Positions 1 through 11,391 of a stretch of DNA of 64,000 bases are shown here, one piece after another. The position numbers and the translations under genes were made by a program. This DNA comes from Thiopseudomonas denitrificans (GTDB lineage: Bacteria; Pseudomonadota; Gammaproteobacteria; Pseudomonadales; Pseudomonadaceae): NCBI RefSeq assembly GCF_002866065.1, contig NZ_LNJZ01000008.1, forward strand, positions 269,759 to 333,758. The letters run 5' to 3'. Position 1 is the first letter of the stretch. Each line of letters begins with the position of its first letter. The notes under the pieces are model-generated. The model was not told the DNA's origin and made no database searches. It saw only the letters and a list, made by a program, of their open reading frames with translations.

Positions 1-52
1 CAAAGGGTGGCAGGTCGAAATCCTGCAGCAGGGGGTTGGCAATCTGGGTCAC
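1..52 (-). CDS. prlC: Oligopeptidase A, N-terminal fragment (cut by window edge)
   Basis: Only the first 17 codons are inside the window. Read on the minus strand from a GTG at 52, they give MTQIANPLLQDFDLPPF, which matches the conserved start of oligopeptidase A (PrlC family M3 zinc metallopeptidase, typically (T)NPLL...LPPF). The enzyme degrades short peptides and cleaved signal peptides in the cytoplasm. No other start is in frame upstream, so GTG is the likely start. The gene is divergent from hemF. The catalytic HExxH region lies outside the window, so the call rests on the N-terminal motif alone. Confidence 0.55.
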   Translation of the reverse strand, partial: MTQIANPLLQDFDLPPF

Positions 53-1313
<1,261 letters not shown>

Positions 1314-1314
1314 C

Positions 1315-2139
1315 ATGCAAAGATACGCCGTTTTTGGCAACCCGATTGCCCACAGCCAGTCCCCTTTCATTCACCGCATGTTTGCCGAACAGACCGGCCT
1401 GCAGCTGACCTATGAAGCCCTGCTGGCTCCGCTGGACGACTTTGCCGGCAGCCTGCAGCAGTTTTTTACCAGTGACGGATGCGGCTGTAACGTAACCGTA
1501 CCCTTCAAGGAACAGGCCTTCGCTCTCGCCGACGAACTGAGCGGACGCGCCCGCCGTGCCGGAGCGGTCAATACCTTGATCAAACTGGACAACGGTCGCA
1601 TCCGCGGCGACAACACCGATGGCGCCGGGCTGGTCAGTGACCTGCTGCAAAACAATGTACCACTGGCGGGCCAGCGCATCCTGCTGCTGGGTGCCGGCGG
1701 TGCCGCCCGTGGTGTGCTGGAGCCTTTGCTGGCCCAACAGCCGGCCGAACTGGCGATTGCCAACCGCACGGTGGAAAAGGCCGAACAGCTGGCCAGTGAG
1801 TTTGCCGATCTGGGCCCTGTCGTCGCCTGCGGCTTTGACTGGATCGATACTCCGGTGGACCTGATCATCAATGCAACCTCCGCCAGCCTGCACGGCGAGC
1901 TGCCGCCACTGGCACCGACACTGGTCAAGCCCGCCCAGACGGTCTGTTACGACATGATGTACGGCAAGGACATCACCGCCTTCAACCGCTGGGCACAAGA
2001 GCAGGGTGCCGGGCGTACACTGGACGGTCTCGGCATGCTGGTCGGCCAGGCGGCCGAAGCATTTTCTGTCTGGACCGGCCAGCGGCCCGATACCGCTCCG
2101 GTGATGCAGGCATTGCGGGACCGGCTGGCAGGCAACTAA
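1315..2139 (+). CDS. aroE: Shikimate dehydrogenase (NADP+)
   Basis: AroE reduces 3-dehydroshikimate to shikimate with NADPH in aromatic amino acid synthesis. The 274-residue protein has the usual length. Visible signatures are the substrate-binding serines in [15 protein letters not shown] (residues 9-23), the catalytic lysine in [11 protein letters not shown], the catalytic aspartate in GDNTDGAG (about residue 100), and the nucleotide-binding loop [12 protein letters not shown] (about 124-135) with the NRT NADP motif after it. Its ATG lies one base after the hemF stop, and tsaC follows three bases after its stop, so the three probably form one transcript. Confidence 0.96.
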   Translation: MQRYAVFGNPIAHSQSPFIHRMFAEQTGLQLTYEALLAPLDDFAGSLQQFFTSDGCGCNVTVPFKEQAFALADELSGRARRAGAVNTLIKLDNGRIRGDNTDGAGLVSDLLQNNVPLAGQRILLLGAGGAARGVLEPLLAQQPAELAIANRTVEKAEQLASEFADLGPVVACGFDWIDTPVDLIINATSASLHGELPPLAPTLVKPAQTVCYDMMYGKDITAFNRWAQEQGAGRTLDGLGMLVGQAAEAFSVWTGQRPDTAPVMQALRDRLAGN

Positions 2140-2142
2140 GCC

Positions 2143-2694
2143 ATGACCAGCCACTGGCACCTGCAGCAGGCCGCACAAAAAATCCGCAAGGGCGGTGTGA
2201 TTGCCTACCCGACCGAAGCGGTCTGGGGACTGGGCTGCGATCCGTGGAATGAGCAAGCCGTGCAGCGCATTCTCGACATCAAGCAACGGCCGGTACACAA
2301 AGGACTGATTCTGGTGGCGGCCGATATCGGGCAGCTGACCTGGCTACTGGAAGGGCTTGCTGCGGAGCAGCGGCAATTGCTGGAAGACAGCTGGCCCGGC
2401 CCCAACACCTGGCTGGTCCCGCACCATGGCCGGGTACCCAAATGGATCAGCGGACGCCATACCAGTGTTGCGGTGCGGGTCAGTGATCATCCGCTGGTGC
2501 AGGAACTGTGCCGGCTGACCGGACCGCTGGTCTCCACCTCGGCCAACCCGACCAAACACCCGGCAGCCACCAGCCGGCTGCATGTCGAGCAATATTTCCA
2601 CAACCAGCTGGATGCCGTGCTCAACGCTCCTCTGGGGCACAGACAGCAGCCCAGCACCATTCGCGATTTGCTCTCAGGCGAAGTGCTGCGCTGA
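2143..2694 (+). CDS. tsaC: Threonylcarbamoyl-AMP synthase
   Basis: TsaC (YrdC/RimN family) makes threonylcarbamoyl-AMP from L-threonine, bicarbonate and ATP, the first step of t6A37 modification of ANN-decoding tRNAs. The protein of 183 residues is the short single-domain form. The YrdC fold is marked by [19 protein letters not shown] near the N-terminus, [13 protein letters not shown] (the Lys/Arg nucleotide-binding region), [10 protein letters not shown] and [15 protein letters not shown]. The ATG is three bases after aroE. It converges with dprA, whose stop lies 21 bases downstream. Confidence 0.95.
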   Translation: MTSHWHLQQAAQKIRKGGVIAYPTEAVWGLGCDPWNEQAVQRILDIKQRPVHKGLILVAADIGQLTWLLEGLAAEQRQLLEDSWPGPNTWLVPHHGRVPKWISGRHTSVAVRVSDHPLVQELCRLTGPLVSTSANPTKHPAATSRLHVEQYFHNQLDAVLNAPLGHRQQPSTIRDLLSGEVLR

Positions 2695-2715
2695 GCCCGC
2701 GCGGACGGTTGCAAC

Positions 2716-3807
2716 CTAAGCCATGAAAAACCACTGCCCGCCATGTTGGCGGATGCGGCCGTCAATTTCCAGATTGGTCAGCTCGGTCAACAACTCGCTG
2801 ATATCAGCATCCAGCAGCATGGCCAGATCCTCGGTATTCAGCGGCTGGCCGCGCAGCAGGTCAGTCACCGGGTGGGGTTCGTATTCAGCAATATCCGCCG
2901 TCACGGATGGCGGCAACTGCTGCCAGTGTTGCCATTGCTCCAGAATGTCCTGGACAGTTTCGACCAGAATCGCACCCTCACGTATCAGCTGGTGGCAGCC
3001 CTTGCTGCCCGGATAATGCACCGAGCCCGGAATGGCAAACACATCGCGGCCCTGCTCGGCCGCATAGCGAGCGGTAATCAGCGAGCCGCTGGCCACGCCC
3101 GCTTCGACCACCAGCACACCCAGTGACAGGCCGCTGATAATGCGGTTGCGCCTGGGAAAGTGGCTGGCATGGGGGCCGGTATCCAGCGGCAGCTCCGAAA
3201 CCATGGCACCACCTTCTGCCACAATCTGCGCCTGCAATTGACGGTTGCGTGCCGGATAAGTACGTAGCAAGCCGGTACCTACCACGGCCAGGGTTGGCCC
3301 TGAAACCGCCAGCGCTCCGCGATGGGCGGCACTGTCAATACCCAGCGCCAGCCCGCTGGTAATACAGCAACCGCTCGCCGCCATGGTTCTGGCAAACTCG
3401 AAGGCCAGCCGCTCGCCGGCCGGGCTGGCATGGCGGCTGCCGATGATGGCCAGTTGCGGCTGTTGCAGCAACTGCACATTGCCCTGCACAAATATAACCG
3501 GCGGTGCCCCGGCAGTTTCACCAAGCAGCCCGGGATAGCCGTCACCATCATGCAGCAGAATATGGCAGTCGTCCTGCTCTTGCCAGCGTGTCGCCCGCTC
3601 GGCGACAGCATGCAACTCCGGCTCCTGCCGGGCAGCAATCGCCGGCTCCGGCATATTCAGCGCACGCCAGCCGGCAGCAGGCGACCGGCAAGCGGTAACG
3701 GCATCACCATAGTGCGCCAGCAACTGCAAAAAACGTTGCGGACCAATGTGAGGAAGGGAATTCAACAGCAGCCGGGCCTGCAGCTCGGCAAGGGAGGGAG
3801 TGTTCAT
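2716..3807 (-). CDS. dprA: DNA processing protein DprA (Smf)
   Basis: DprA binds single-stranded DNA entering the cell during natural transformation and loads RecA on it. The 363-residue protein has an N-terminal helical region (residues 1-70), then a Rossmann-like DprA fold: GDGYPGLL, LAIIGSRHASPAGERLAFEFA, ITSGLALGIDSAAHRGAL (about residues 155-172), TLAVVGTGL, YPARNRQL and FPRRNRIISGLS. A winged-helix-like C-terminus of about 60 residues follows (DLLRGQPLNTEDLAMLLD). The ATG at 3807 directly precedes the conserved start. The LysM gene lies upstream on the same strand, 90 bases away, and may be co-transcribed. Confidence 0.95.
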   Translation of the reverse strand: MNTPSLAELQARLLLNSLPHIGPQRFLQLLAHYGDAVTACRSPAAGWRALNMPEPAIAARQEPELHAVAERATRWQEQDDCHILLHDGDGYPGLLGETAGAPPVIFVQGNVQLLQQPQLAIIGSRHASPAGERLAFEFARTMAASGCCITSGLALGIDSAAHRGALAVSGPTLAVVGTGLLRTYPARNRQLQAQIVAEGGAMVSELPLDTGPHASHFPRRNRIISGLSLGVLVVEAGVASGSLITARYAAEQGRDVFAIPGSVHYPGSKGCHQLIREGAILVETVQDILEQWQHWQQLPPSVTADIAEYEPHPVTDLLRGQPLNTEDLAMLLDADISELLTELTNLEIDGRIRQHGGQWFFMA

Positions 3808-3897
3808 GTCGTGGCATCCTGTCCAGTGTTTCGTCCATGCATGGTGCGCCTGTCGGCGCTGCGAAGCCGGCTTCCCGCCAGCCTCGCAGATTGTGCA

Positions 3898-4917
3898 TCA
3901 GGGGTTCTTGACCTTGTCCATGACCGCCAGTTGACGGCTGGCCTGCAACACCAGACCGTAGCTCATTTTCTCGTAAGTGCGGAAAACCATCAGGACACCG
4001 GAACGCTCATCCGGCACCTTGACCCTGTCGCCCGTAACCTGATCACGTACGGTTTCGCCAGTTTTGTACACCGCCAGCACGTTGCCGGCCTGCAAACCGT
4101 CACGCTCGCCCCTGTTGATGGTGACCACGTCAAGCTGGCCAATCTGGCTAACTCCGCGCGGCACATCCAGAATCAGGCCATCGATGCTGCTTGCCGGCTC
4201 ACTCGGGAAAAAGGTCGAGGTAATCGCGCGCTCTTCGGTAGCAAATACACGGTCGGCCAGGCGGACTTCCTGTGCCGTGCGGCTCAGCACCATGGTGCCG
4301 ATGTCACGCTCCCTGGCGACCACATCACCGCTGCCCACATAATCAGCGTTGATACCCAGAAACTCGCCGGTGGCCGGATCATGGTAGGTCTTGCCCTGGC
4401 GGAATACATCATAGGCATTTTCTTCCTGGACATTGCCGCGTACGTAGATACGGTCGTTATGACCACTCAGGACGCGCTCGGCATTGCCAGCTACCACATA
4501 AGGAGCACCGTCAAACTCGCGTTTGGAATTGACAATACGGTTGTTCAGCAAAAAGCTGTTGATGGCTTCCAGCGGAATGCTTGGAATGGCCTCGGCCATC
4601 GGGCTCTTGCGGATGCCTGGCGTCAGCTTGATGGTGCCACCGTTACCACGATTGACCATGAGGCGCGGTTTGCCATCGATATACACCAGGCTCAGCACAT
4701 CGCCCGGGTAAATCAGGTGCGGGTTTTTCACCTGCGGGTTGGCATGCCAGATTTCCGGCCACTTCCAGGGCTGGCGCAGAAACTTGCCTGAAATATCCCA
4801 CAGGGTATCGCCCTTGACCACAGTATAGTTGTCAGGATGATTGGCCCTGAGCTCGACGTCTGCCTGTGCCAGGCCGCCAGCAGCCAGCAGTACCATGGCA
4901 AGTAAGGTTTTCCTCAT
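3898..4917 (-). CDS. Secreted LysM-domain protein
   Basis: This is a 339-residue protein with a signal peptide (MRKTLLAMVLLAAGGLAQAD) followed at once by a LysM peptidoglycan-binding domain at about residues 32-80 (YTVVKGDTLWDISGKFL ... NPQVKNPHLIYPGDVLSL). The rest, about 250 residues, is conserved in the equivalent Pseudomonas gene next to dprA/def, but has no assigned activity that I know of. I chose the ATG at 4917 because the signal peptide begins there and a purine-rich AAGGGAA precedes it. An in-frame extension to 5109 has no secretion signal. It is divergent from def and lies upstream of dprA. It probably acts at the cell wall. Confidence 0.85.
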   Translation of the reverse strand: MRKTLLAMVLLAAGGLAQADVELRANHPDNYTVVKGDTLWDISGKFLRQPWKWPEIWHANPQVKNPHLIYPGDVLSLVYIDGKPRLMVNRGNGGTIKLTPGIRKSPMAEAIPSIPLEAINSFLLNNRIVNSKREFDGAPYVVAGNAERVLSGHNDRIYVRGNVQEENAYDVFRQGKTYHDPATGEFLGINADYVGSGDVVARERDIGTMVLSRTAQEVRLADRVFATEERAITSTFFPSEPASSIDGLILDVPRGVSQIGQLDVVTINRGERDGLQAGNVLAVYKTGETVRDQVTGDRVKVPDERSGVLMVFRTYEKMSYGLVLQASRQLAVMDKVKNP

Positions 4918-5181
4918 GTGGTGATTCCCTTTATCATGTGTCTTGGTTGTTCGCCCCGGTTCCGGGCTGTCCTGAAACCGGACAGCCGGCAGAAGCACAG
5001 CCATATCCGTCAGGTTTACGCCCGCCTTGCATGGGGCACGCCCTATACTTTTCGGCAACACTTCCATCCGCAACAAAAGCAAACAGGCAAGAGCCTGTTG
5101 TTTTTGCAATAATGTACACCATATTAGCAGTGCAAACCGGATTTATTCCATGCATGCGTCACACATACGACACAAAGACTT

Positions 5182-5691
5182 ATGGCCATTTTAAAAATTC
5201 TTGAATACCCCGATCCGCGCCTGCGCACCCTGGCCCAGCCGGTCGCAACAGTTGATGACGGAATTCGCCAGCTGATCGATGACATGTTCGAAACCATGTA
5301 CGATGCGCCCGGCATCGGACTGGCCGCCACCCAGGTGGACGTGCACAAGCAGATCATCGTCATGGACCTGTCCGAAGACAAGGATGAGCCCCGGGTATTC
5401 ATCAACCCCGTGATCGAAACCCTGAGCGATGATGCCGGCCCCTACCAGGAAGGCTGTCTGTCGGTGCCCGGCTTTTTTGAGGACGTTGACCGCCCGCTAC
5501 GCGTACGCGTCAAGGCGCTGGACCGTGACGGCCAGCCATTCGAGCTGGAAGCCGAGGGCTTGCTCGCAGTATGCATCCAGCACGAGTGCGACCACCTTAA
5601 CGGCAAGCTGTTTGTCGATTACCTGTCCCGTCTCAAGCGCGACCGCATCCGCAAGAAACTGGAAAAACAGCATCGTCTGGATGCCCGCTGA
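5182..5691 (+). CDS. def: Peptide deformylase
   Basis: Def removes the N-formyl group from nascent proteins. The 169-residue protein has all three metal-site motifs: GIGLAATQ (about residues 45-52), EGCLSVPG with the metal-binding Cys (about 90-97), and [17 protein letters not shown] with the HExxH-type site (written HECDH) at about 133-137. It precedes fmt, the enzyme that adds the formyl group, in the standard bacterial def-fmt-rsmB arrangement. Here the two are separated by an inverted pair of REP palindromes. Confidence 0.97.
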   Translation: MAILKILEYPDPRLRTLAQPVATVDDGIRQLIDDMFETMYDAPGIGLAATQVDVHKQIIVMDLSEDKDEPRVFINPVIETLSDDAGPYQEGCLSVPGFFEDVDRPLRVRVKALDRDGQPFELEAEGLLAVCIQHECDHLNGKLFVDYLSRLKRDRIRKKLEKQHRLDAR

Positions 5692-5712
5692 TTGTGGGAG
5701 CGAGCTTCCCCT

Positions 5713-5780
5713 GTAGGTGCGAATTTATTCGCACAATAAATATGGTCGACCGTTATTTGTGCGAATAAATTCGCACCTGC
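5713..5780. repeat. Inverted pair of REP palindromes (REPIN-like)
   Basis: Two 18-nt palindromic cores, GTGCGAATTTATTCGCAC (5717-5734) and GTGCGAATAAATTCGCAC (5759-5776), are arranged head to head with flanking TGTAGG/CCTGCA. The whole 68 bases can fold into one long hairpin. Single copies of the same core occur at 22775, 29782 and 36194. This is the layout of a REPIN: two REP sequences in opposite orientation, thought to be mobilised by a RAYT transposase. It lies between def and fmt and could reduce read-through or stabilise the def transcript. Confidence 0.8.
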
Positions 5781-5869
5781 AAGCACAATGCCTGCACGAC
5801 GGCCCGGCCACGACAAACCCAAATCAACACCGCATCACACAAGCAAAACATACCCCACCAGGACACCCC

Positions 5870-6829
5870 ATGACCGACCCGCACAGCACACCACCCGCCC
5901 GCATCGTCTTTGCTGGCACGCCCGACTTTGCCGCCGCCCATTTGCAGGCGCTGCTGGACAGCCGGCATCAGGTGGTAGCCGTCTACACCCAGCCTGACCG
6001 GCCAGCAGGACGCGGCCAGAAGCTGGTGGCCAGTCCGGTCAAGCAACTGGCACAAAAGCACGACATCCCCGTGCTGCAGCCGGCCAGCCTGCGCAACGAA
6101 GAAGCACAACAAGAGCTGGCCGCTTTCGATGCCGACCTGATGGTGGTGGTGGCCTATGGGCTGATCCTGCCGCAGGTTATCCTGGATACACCACGACTGG
6201 GCTGCATCAACAGCCATGCCTCGCTGTTGCCACGCTGGCGCGGCGCGGCACCGATCCAGCGTGCCATTGAAGCTGGCGATACCGAAACCGGTGTCACCGT
6301 GATGCAGATGGAAGCCGGGCTGGATACCGGCCCCATGCTGTTGAAAACAGTCACCCCGGTTGCTGCCACCGACACCGGCGGCGGCCTGCACGACCGCCTG
6401 GCTGAACTGGGCCCGCCCGCCGTGCTGGCAACCGTCGAGTTGCTGCTGGCCGGCAAGGCGCAGCCAGAGATACAGGACGACAGCCTCGCCAACTACGCGC
6501 ATAAACTGAGCAAGGACTGTGCGCTGATTGACTGGTCACGCCCGGCCATCGAGATCGAACGCGCCATCCGCGCCTTCAACCCCTGGCCAATCAGCCATAG
6601 CCTGCTGCAGGGCCAGTCACTCAAGGTGCATGCCGCACAGCTGGCCGACGGCAAGGGCCAGCCTGGCGAAATCCTGCACGCCGACCGCAACGGCCTGCAG
6701 GTTGCCTGTGGCGAAGGCGCACTGCTGCTGACCCGCCTGCAGCTGCCCAACGCCCGCGCCATGGACTTTGCCGACCTGTTCAATGGTCGTGCCGAATTGT
6801 TTGCGACTGGCCAGGTATTGGGGCAATGA
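5870..6829 (+). CDS. fmt: Methionyl-tRNA formyltransferase
   Basis: Fmt transfers a formyl group from 10-formyltetrahydrofolate to initiator Met-tRNA. From the ATG at 5870 (AGGA eight bases before it) the protein has 319 residues, the usual length. Motifs visible are [15 protein letters not shown] at the N-terminus, [20 protein letters not shown] (catalytic Asn and His, SLLP loop, about residues 105-125), and [15 protein letters not shown] [11 protein letters not shown] with the catalytic Asp. A C-terminal tRNA-binding domain begins near residue 205. The frame is open back to 5717, but that part spans the REP hairpin and is not conserved. rsmB overlaps its end by four bases (ATGA). Confidence 0.96.
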   Translation: MTDPHSTPPARIVFAGTPDFAAAHLQALLDSRHQVVAVYTQPDRPAGRGQKLVASPVKQLAQKHDIPVLQPASLRNEEAQQELAAFDADLMVVVAYGLILPQVILDTPRLGCINSHASLLPRWRGAAPIQRAIEAGDTETGVTVMQMEAGLDTGPMLLKTVTPVAATDTGGGLHDRLAELGPPAVLATVELLLAGKAQPEIQDDSLANYAHKLSKDCALIDWSRPAIEIERAIRAFNPWPISHSLLQGQSLKVHAAQLADGKGQPGEILHADRNGLQVACGEGALLLTRLQLPNARAMDFADLFNGRAELFATGQVLGQ

Positions 6830-8121
6830 ATCCGCGTCTGGCCGCCACCCACGCGCTCACTGCCGTATTGCAGGGCAAGGCTTCACTGGCCGGCAGCCTG
6901 CCCAATGTGTTGCAGCTGGTAGCCGACAACGAGCGGGCACTGGTGCGCGAGCTGGCCATGGGCACCGCCCGCTGGCAGCCACGGCTGGAAATCCTGCTGG
7001 ACCGGTTTCTCGACAAACCCCTGCGTCGTGCCGACCAGGACGTACAGGCATTGCTACTGATCGGCCTCTATCAGCTGCTGCATACCCGCATTCCGGCACA
7101 TGCCGTCCTCAGTGAAACCGTTACCTGTGCCGATTCACTGAAGAAAAAATGGGCAAAAGGGCTGGTCAATGCCGTGCTGCGCCGCGCCCAGCGCGAGGCC
7201 GAAGAACTGTTGCCGCAGCTGGAAAAAGACCCGGTCGTAGTCACCGCCCACCCGCGCTGGCTGCAAAAACTGCTCAAAGCCAACTGGCCGGAACACTGGC
7301 TGGAGATCTGCGCCGCCAACAACCAGCACCCGCCAATGACCCTGCGCGTCAATGCCCAGCGGGTGTCACGTGACGACTATTTACAGCAACTGCAGCAGGC
7401 CGGCATCACCGCCACAGCCACCGTATACAGCCATAGCGGCATCCGGCTGGAGCAGCCCTGCGATGTGCATCAGCTGCCCGGCTTTGCCGACGGCCTGTGC
7501 AGCGTGCAGGACGAAGCCGCCCAGCTATCAGCGCAACTGCTGGACGCTCGACCCGGCCAGCGCGTACTGGACGCCTGCTGCGCCCCCGGTGGCAAGACCT
7601 GCCACATTCTGGAAACCCAGCCCGCACTGGACTCCCTGCTGGCACTGGACCTGGAAGCGGAGCGCCTGAAACGGGTACAGGACAACCTCAACCGCCTGCG
7701 ACTGACGGCCAGCCTCAAAGCCACCGATGTACGGGATGTGGATAACTGGTGGGACGGCCAGCCATTTGACCGCATTTTGCTGGATGCGCCCTGCTCCGCC
7801 ACCGGCGTGATTCGCCGCAACCCCGATATCAAGCTGACCCGCCAGCCGGACGACATTACCGAGCTGGCCAAATTGCAGGGCGAACTGCTGGACGTGCTCT
7901 GGCCGACACTCAAACCCGGCGGTCTGCTGCTATATGCCACCTGTTCGATCTTGCCAACAGAAAACAGTGACAACATCGGTCAATTCCTGGCCCGTACCCC
8001 GGATGCCAGAGAGTTGCCCACCGGCCTTGAGTGCGGTATCGAGCAGCACCACGGCCGTCAGCTGTTCCCGCAGCCGGACGGGCATGACGGTTTCTATTAC
8101 GCTCTGTTGCAAAAGCAGTAA
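6826..8121 (+). CDS. rsmB: 16S rRNA m5C967 methyltransferase
   Basis: RsmB (Sun/Fmu) methylates C967 of 16S rRNA using S-adenosylmethionine. The 431-residue protein has an N-terminal NusB-like RNA-binding domain (about residues 1-140) and a C-terminal Rossmann methyltransferase domain. Motif I is [16 protein letters not shown] (about residues 246-261). The two catalytic cysteines are in [17 protein letters not shown] (motif IV) and in [11 protein letters not shown] (motif VI). The ATG overlaps the fmt stop (ATGA), so translation is likely coupled. Confidence 0.96.
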   Translation: MNPRLAATHALTAVLQGKASLAGSLPNVLQLVADNERALVRELAMGTARWQPRLEILLDRFLDKPLRRADQDVQALLLIGLYQLLHTRIPAHAVLSETVTCADSLKKKWAKGLVNAVLRRAQREAEELLPQLEKDPVVVTAHPRWLQKLLKANWPEHWLEICAANNQHPPMTLRVNAQRVSRDDYLQQLQQAGITATATVYSHSGIRLEQPCDVHQLPGFADGLCSVQDEAAQLSAQLLDARPGQRVLDACCAPGGKTCHILETQPALDSLLALDLEAERLKRVQDNLNRLRLTASLKATDVRDVDNWWDGQPFDRILLDAPCSATGVIRRNPDIKLTRQPDDITELAKLQGELLDVLWPTLKPGGLLLYATCSILPTENSDNIGQFLARTPDARELPTGLECGIEQHHGRQLFPQPDGHDGFYYALLQKQ

Positions 8122-8192
8122 ATGTCCCGGCTTGTACTCCACCCCCATCAGTCGCAAAATACCGCCTCTGACAACAACGGGTGCAGGCAGGC

Positions 8193-9566
8193 ATGAACAT
8201 CCTTATCCTCGGCGCTGGCCAGGTCGGCGGCAATCTCGCCGAGCAGCTGGCCAGCGAGGCCAACAACATCACCGTGGTGGATACCGATCACGAGCGCCTG
8301 CGCGAGCTGGGCGAGCGTCTGGACATCCGTACGGTGGCCGGCCATGCCTCCTTTCCATCGGTGCTGCGCCAGGCCAGTGCCGAAGATGCCGACCTGCTGG
8401 TGGCCGTCACCAATAGCGACGAAATCAACATGATCGCCTGCCAGGTGGCACATACCCTGTTCCGCACGCCGACCAAGATCGCCCGTGTACGCGCCACGCA
8501 GTACCTATTGCGCCACGAACTGTTCAGCCCCGAGGCGCTGCCGATTGATGTCTGCATCAGCCCCGAGCAGGTGGTCACCCACCATATCAAGCGGCTGGTG
8601 GAAAACCCCGGCACCCTGCAGGTGATGGACTTTGCCGACGGCAAGGCGCAGCTGGTCTGCGTGCGTGCCCGTGATGGCGGCATGCTGGTCGGCCACCAGC
8701 TGCGCGAACTGCGCAATCACCTGCCCAATGCCGACGTGCGAGTGGCAGCCATTTTTCGCCGCGACCACCCGCTCAAGCTGGTCGGCGGCACCGTGATCGA
8801 AGTGGGTGACGAGGTGTTCTTCATTGCCGCCCGCCACCAGATCCGCGCCATGATGAACGAACTGCAACGCCCGGAAGACGGCTACCGCAAGGTAGTGATT
8901 GCCGGCGGTGGTCACGTTGGTGAACGGTTGGCCGAAGCCATCGAAAGCCGCTGCCAGGTCAAGATCATCGAACTGGATGCCGCACGCTGCCGCCACCTGT
9001 CCGACCATCTGGACAGCAGCGTGGTCCTGCACGGCAGCGCCTCCGACCGCGACCTGCTGCTGGAAGAGAACATCGACCAGGCCGACCTGTTCATCGCCGT
9101 CACCAACGACGACGACGCCAACATCATGTCCAGCCTGCTGGCCAAACGCATCGGCGTGCGCAAGGTGATGGCCATCATCAACAACCCGGCCTATGTCGAC
9201 CTGATGCAGGGTGGCGCCATCGACATTGCCATCAGTCCGCAGCTGGCCACCCTCAGCGTGCTGTTGGCCCATGTGCGCAAGGGCGACGTGGTCAGCGTGC
9301 ACTCGCTGCGCCGTGGCGCGGCCGAAGCGATCGAAGCCATCGCCCACGGTGATGAGAAATCCAGCAAGGTGGTGGGACGCAAGATCCGCGACATCCGCCT
9401 GCCGCCCGGCGCAGCAATCGGCGCCATCATCCGCGATGACGAGGTGATCATGGCGGAAAAAGACACCCAAATCAGCAGCGGCGACCACGTCATCCTGTTC
9501 GTGGTGGACAAAAAACACATCCCCGACGTGGAACGCCTGTTCCAGGTCGGGCTCAGTTTTTTCTAG
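8193..9566 (+). CDS. trkA: Trk system potassium uptake protein TrkA
   Basis: TrkA is the cytoplasmic NAD(H)-binding regulator that gates the TrkH K+ channel. The protein has two RCK repeats. The first starts with ILILGAGQVGGNLAEQL at the N-terminus; the second has KVVIAGGGHVGERLAEAI at about residue 233. Each is followed by a TrkA_C domain. The ATG at 8193 puts the Rossmann beta strand at the very N-terminus and gives 457 residues, the usual length; an upstream start at 8181 would add four residues. trkH follows 18 bases after the stop, making a complete trkA-trkH operon. Confidence 0.96.
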   Translation: MNILILGAGQVGGNLAEQLASEANNITVVDTDHERLRELGERLDIRTVAGHASFPSVLRQASAEDADLLVAVTNSDEINMIACQVAHTLFRTPTKIARVRATQYLLRHELFSPEALPIDVCISPEQVVTHHIKRLVENPGTLQVMDFADGKAQLVCVRARDGGMLVGHQLRELRNHLPNADVRVAAIFRRDHPLKLVGGTVIEVGDEVFFIAARHQIRAMMNELQRPEDGYRKVVIAGGGHVGERLAEAIESRCQVKIIELDAARCRHLSDHLDSSVVLHGSASDRDLLLEENIDQADLFIAVTNDDDANIMSSLLAKRIGVRKVMAIINNPAYVDLMQGGAIDIAISPQLATLSVLLAHVRKGDVVSVHSLRRGAAEAIEAIAHGDEKSSKVVGRKIRDIRLPPGAAIGAIIRDDEVIMAEKDTQISSGDHVILFVVDKKHIPDVERLFQVGLSFF

Positions 9567-9584
9567 CCGGCAGGACCAGCCACC

Positions 9585-11036
9585 ATGCACTTTGCCGCCA
9601 TTGCCCGTATCCTGGGCATCCTGCTGATGCTGTTCAGCCTGACCCATGTGCCACCGCTGTTACTGTCACTGCATGACGGCAGTGATGCCAGCGGCAGCTT
9701 TGCGCTGGCTCTGGGCATCACCCTGCTCACCGGCCTGCTCACCTGGCTGCCGGTACGCGGGCGGCGCGAAGAATTGAGGGTACGCGACGGCTACCTGATT
9801 ACCGCCCTGTTCTGGATCGTGCTGGCCTGTTTCGGGGCCATGCCATTCTATTTCTCGCCCGTGCCGCAAATGGACCTGGCCGATTCGCTGTTCGAGTCGT
9901 TTTCCGGCCTCAGCACCACCGGTGCCACCGTACTCACCGGGCTCGACGATTTGCCCCGTGCCATCCTCTATTACCGCCAGCAACTGCAATGGCTGGGTGG
10001 CATGGGTATCGTGGTGCTGGCCGTGGCGATCATGCCCATGCTCGGCGTGGGCGGCATGCAGCTGTACCGCAGCGAAATGCCCGGCCCGATCAAGGACAAC
10101 AAGCTGTCGCCGCGCATTGCCGACACCGCCAAAACCCTGTGGCTGATCTACTGCGGCCTTACCGTCCTGTGTGCGCTGGCCTACTGGCTGGCCGGCATGG
10201 ACGGCTTCGACGCCATCGGTCACAGCTTCGCCACCATCGCCATTGGCGGCTTTTCCACCCACGATGCCAGCATCGGCCACTTCAACAGCGCCGGTATCGA
10301 GCTGATTGCCGTGTTCTTCATGGTACTGTCGGGCATGAACTTCTCGCTGCACTTCCTGGCGCTGCACAACCGCTCACTCAAGGCCTACTGGCGCGACGCC
10401 GAATGCCGTTTCTACCTCAAGCTGTTGGGCAGCACCGTGCTGCTCACTTTTATCGTGCTGGTGCTATATCAACATTACCAGCAGCCGGAGCTGGCCCTGC
10501 GTCATGCCCTGTTCCAGGTGGTCACAGTGGCCACCACCACCGGTTTTAGCGTCACCGATTTCAGCGCCTGGCCCAGTTTCCTGCCCTATCTGTTGCTGTA
10601 CACCGCCTTTATCGGCGCCTGCGCCGGCTCCACCGGCGGCGGCATGAAGGTGATGCGGGTAATGTTGCTGCTACGCCAGGGCCAGCGTGAAATCCAGCGC
10701 CTGCTGCATCCCAGTGGCGTCTTCACCGTCAAGCTGGGCAAACGCAGCGTACCCGACCGGGTGATTGAGGCAGTCTGGGGGTTCAGTGCCGTCTATCTGG
10801 GCACCTTCTTCATGCTGATGCTGGCGCTGCTGGCCTGCGAGCTGGACCCGATCACCGCCTTCTCCACACTGGCTTCCTGCATGAACAACCTTGGCCCGGC
10901 ACTGGGCGATGCCACCTTCCATTACGGCACCCTGCCCGACACCGCCAAGCTGATCCTCAGCCTGGCCATGATTCTCGGGCGGCTGGAAGTGTTTTCCCTG
11001 CTGATCCTGTTTACGCCAGCATTTTGGCGATATTGA
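9585..11036 (+). CDS. trkH: Trk-type K+ channel subunit TrkH
   Basis: TrkH is the integral membrane K+-translocating subunit. The 483-residue protein is hydrophobic throughout and holds the four-fold pseudo-repeat of pore segments. Recognisable filter regions are FSGLSTTGATVLTGLDDLP, IGGFSTHDASIG, TTTGFSVTDFSAWPSF and CMNNLGPALG. GACAGSTGGGMKVMR before the last repeat is a family hallmark. It sits directly downstream of trkA, its regulatory partner. Confidence 0.95.
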   Translation: MHFAAIARILGILLMLFSLTHVPPLLLSLHDGSDASGSFALALGITLLTGLLTWLPVRGRREELRVRDGYLITALFWIVLACFGAMPFYFSPVPQMDLADSLFESFSGLSTTGATVLTGLDDLPRAILYYRQQLQWLGGMGIVVLAVAIMPMLGVGGMQLYRSEMPGPIKDNKLSPRIADTAKTLWLIYCGLTVLCALAYWLAGMDGFDAIGHSFATIAIGGFSTHDASIGHFNSAGIELIAVFFMVLSGMNFSLHFLALHNRSLKAYWRDAECRFYLKLLGSTVLLTFIVLVLYQHYQQPELALRHALFQVVTVATTTGFSVTDFSAWPSFLPYLLLYTAFIGACAGSTGGGMKVMRVMLLLRQGQREIQRLLHPSGVFTVKLGKRSVPDRVIEAVWGFSAVYLGTFFMLMLALLACELDPITAFSTLASCMNNLGPALGDATFHYGTLPDTAKLILSLAMILGRLEVFSLLILFTPAFWRY

Positions 11037-11391
11037 TCCAGTTAAGTTCGACCTTGGGGCAGCACGCCAATCGCCTGGAAGCAAGCCAGCACAACCAGAC
11101 TTGCACTGGCTTTGCCGCTCCGCAAGCAGCCACACAGACCGGTTGCGGGCTGTTTGCCAAGACGGTATGATCCAGATCATGGCAAATGGCCTTCAGCGAT
11201 TAACAACACTCCATAACACGCTGATTGCCTTGGGCACTTAATTCAAGGCCGGTGCGGAGAATAAAGTCGAATATCACTGCGACCAAGCCTGCATTACCCT
11301 GAGTCCGACATCGTAGTGGCACCCGTCTATTGGACGGGGACAAAGCAAACCGTAGTCAAAGCTGAAACAATCACCAAAGGCAGCCACGGCG
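11037..11391. other. Intergenic region upstream of the cyclase-YfiR-receptor operon
   Basis: The stretch of 355 bases has no credible coding sequence. It contains the palindrome ATGATCCAGATCAT at 11167-11180 (six-base arms, two-base spacer), which differs from the FNR-family consensus TTGAT-N4-ATCAA at one base in each arm. It also holds a small stem CCCGTC/GACGGG near 11323-11340. It probably carries the promoter of the operon that begins at 11392, but I cannot place -35/-10 boxes with confidence. Confidence 0.4.
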
